Positions 5,673-6,579 of a stretch of 6,579 nucleotides of DNA are shown piece after piece. The notes under the pieces are model-generated. The model did no database searches. It was not told the origin of the DNA and saw only the letters and a list, made by a program, of their open reading frames with translations. Position numbers and translations under genes: made by a program. The stretch spans positions 1-6,579 of the forward strand of contig JAKITH010000062.1 of the NCBI GenBank assembly GCA_021648185.1. Direction: 5' to 3'. Source of the DNA: Thiomicrorhabdus sp. (GTDB taxonomy: Bacteria; Pseudomonadota; Gammaproteobacteria; Thiomicrospirales; Thiomicrospiraceae). The stretch's first letter is position 1, and each line of letters opens with the position of its first letter.

Positions 5673-6284
5673 ATGAGTGGATTGCCTGATTCTAGTTGGT
5701 TAAATGCTTTTAAACTGCCTACACAGGTAATGGTAGGTTTGTTTATCGCATGTTCAATTCTACTTTTTATTGATTCAAAGGAAGTGATAACGCTAAACCA
5801 ATTCGGCAACCTATCTAAGTCTATTATTATTGCAATCACAGTAGTTTCAGGTTCGCTTTCGTTTACGGGTATTTTTAGTTTTTTCAAAGATCAATTTACT
5901 AACAGTCAGAAACGTTCCATTCTTTCTCAACGTCGCTCTATTCGTACAAAGGAAAATGAGTCCAACAAGGAAAAGAATCAAAAAAAAGTAATCCAAAGGC
6001 TAGATTATCTTTCTTGTGATGAGACTAGGCATTTGGTTAAATGCCTAGAAGGCAATACGCAATCGTTTTTTACTTATGTCCACAGTTCTTCAGTTGGAAC
6101 ATTGATTAGTAAAGGACTCGTGTATGGCACGGGTGGTACCCATAACCAAGATCAATATCCATTTACAATTCACGACGAGGTATGGCAAGAATTAGTTAGT
6201 CGTAAAGAAGAGTTTTTGTTAAAACATCAGGAATGCGTGAAAGAAAAAGAGGCCAAAGACAAAAATAAACGATTTCGTCGTTAA
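5673..6284 (+). CDS. SieB-like superinfection-exclusion membrane protein (cassette gene)
   Basis: A 203-residue protein with a short N-terminal amphipathic stretch (LPDSSWLNAFKLP), two membrane helices (about residues 18-33 and 49-70), a basic, charged linker (73-108) and a cytoplasmic domain (109-182) with LSCDETRHLVKCL, then VGTLISKGLVYGTGG and YPFTIHDEVWQELV. This order, helix pair followed by a small domain with a V..LI.KG.. turn and a ..I.D..W..L helix, is the architecture of the SieB superinfection-exclusion family known from lambdoid phages and also found widely in bacterial genomes. SieB aborts development of infecting phage; here the target is unknown. The C-terminus is a lysine-rich tail. 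It is the only gene of its cassette, and looks more AT-rich than the gsp genes, consistent with transfer. The family call is by eye from layout and motifs; a different two-helix membrane protein is possible. Confidence 0.65.
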   Translation: MSGLPDSSWLNAFKLPTQVMVGLFIACSILLFIDSKEVITLNQFGNLSKSIIIAITVVSGSLSFTGIFSFFKDQFTNSQKRSILSQRRSIRTKENESNKEKNQKKVIQRLDYLSCDETRHLVKCLEGNTQSFFTYVHSSSVGTLISKGLVYGTGGTHNQDQYPFTIHDEVWQELVSRKEEFLLKHQECVKEKEAKDKNKRFRR

Positions 6285-6341
6285 CAAAAATCAATCTATT
6301 TACATGCTGGATAGGGTGAAACTAGCATTGAGGGAATCAAC
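6285..6341. other. Spacer between SieB-like gene and attC2
   Basis: A 57-bp non-coding cassette tail. I see no terminator or gene in it. Confidence 0.5.
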
Positions 6342-6452
6342 ACATAACAAGGTTAATTAACTCGGATCATTTACAGCGTTGTTTAAGTTGTGCTAAAAAA
6401 GCCTAGCACAACTTAAACAACGCTGTAAATGCCCGGTTATTAACGACGTTAT
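6342..6452 (+). other. attC: Complete integron attC site (attC2), split by second intron copy
   Basis: The site has the two imperfectly paired arms of an attC: ATAAC (6344-6348, within R'' ACATAAC at 6342-6348) pairs with GTTAT (6448-6452); AAG (6349-6351) faces GAC (6445-6447) as the unpaired spacer; L'' GTTAAT (6352-6357) pairs with L' ATTAAC (6439-6444); then come a few unpaired bases on the left arm, as in extrahelical-base positions; and a perfect terminal stem follows. Length of about 113 bp is close to Vibrio VCRs. The last two bases of R' are displaced by the intron; the R'' sequence predicts they are GT, giving GTTATGT. Confidence 0.8.
6369..6430. repeat. Perfect 26-bp inverted repeat forming the attC2 terminal stem
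   Basis: The arm at 6369-6394 (ATTTACAGCG ... GTTGTGCT) is exactly complementary to 6405-6430 around the 10-nt loop AAAAAAGCCT. It forms the terminal stem-loop of attC2. It could also reduce transcription into the next cassette, but no T-run follows it on either strand. Confidence 0.85.
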
Positions 6453-6579
6453 TTGCGACACGAAGTCGCATAAATATGTGTTGTGGGAGGTGTGAAAAAA
6501 AAATGTGACGGGAAAATATAAAATTATTTTCTCATCATAAATTGAAATCACATCAAGCACAACCGGGAATTCTACTTCC
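6453..6579 (+). mobile_element. Second copy of the group II intron, cut by window end
   Basis: These 127 nt are identical to 4589-4715, including the run of nine A residues at the same place. The copy starts directly after GACGTTAT of attC2, the full 8-bp partner of EBS1. Identity begins at this base, and the attC sequences before it differ from copy 1 at several positions, which shows separate insertions into two related sites instead of a duplicated block. Whether this copy encodes a reverse transcriptase or has an intact domain V cannot be seen. Confidence 0.85.

Larger units (their letters stand above)
4585..6448 (+). mobile_element. Putative integron gene cassette carrying a SieB-like gene and the intron
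   Basis: Read as an integron cassette, the unit runs from TTAG just after the crossover point of attC1 to the G of the crossover point in attC2. It is 1864 bp, or 847 bp once the 1017-nt intron is removed, a common cassette size with a single gene in the same direction as its attC. The intron sits at the cassette's leading edge, between TTAG and GT of the core site. Because the 5' five bases of the R' core stay in place and the intron itself begins with TT, the attC stem can still form, so the cassette may remain mobile. No intI or attI lies in the window. Confidence 0.6.

Noticed and set aside
5654..5887. Minus-strand 77-residue open frame opposite the SieB-like gene
   Set aside because: Antisense shadow; the plus-strand frame has a good ribosome site, membrane helices and family-like motifs.
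6369..6430. 26-bp inverted repeat as a Rho-independent terminator
   Set aside because: No T-run follows on either strand, and the flanking bases continue pairing through L''/L' and R''/R', which an attC explains better.
1..6579. Integron integrase, attI, CRISPR array, tRNA or rRNA genes
   Set aside because: None seen on either strand; the array call rests on attC features alone.

Overview
The window looks like a gammaproteobacterial chromosome of moderate to low GC, probably marine or environmental. This rests on type II secretion pseudopilin genes, a secreted pentapeptide-repeat protein and a VCR-like integron attC site; no taxonomic marker is present, so the assignment is tentative.

Left part (1-4310). 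A pentapeptide-repeat gene with a signal peptide (105-848, minus strand) diverges from a five-gene block encoding all pseudopilins of a type II secretion system: gspG, gspH, gspI, gspJ and gspK. The genes are tightly coupled from gspH onward (GTGA overlaps at H/I and J/K, 3-nt gap at I/J). gspC-F are not upstream and gspL/M do not follow, so the locus is split or interrupted here.

Right part (4311-6579). Directly after gspK the sequence changes to what I read as an integron gene-cassette array invaded by a group II intron. In order it holds: a 163-bp long-hairpin element (4365-4527); the right half of an attC site (4552-4588); a 1017-nt group II intron without a reverse transcriptase gene (4589-5605); a cassette body with its own possible promoter and a gene for a SieB-like superinfection-exclusion membrane protein (5673-6284); a full attC site (6342-6452); and the first 127 nt of a second copy of the intron, identical to the first, running off the window end.

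The key observation is that the intron's exon-binding sequences EBS1 (ATAACGTC, 4948-4955) and EBS2 (GTTGAT, 4866-4871) are complementary to the L'-R' part of both attC sites. The intron therefore appears specialised to enter attC sites on their top strand, 5 nt into the GTTRRRY core. Joining the exons at 4588/5606 recreates GTTAGGT, a perfect core match. The unit 4585-6448 can be read as one cassette (about 850 bp without the intron) carrying a likely phage-exclusion gene with an attC-homing intron at its leading end. No integrase gene and no intron-encoded protein lie in the window, so both would have to act from elsewhere.
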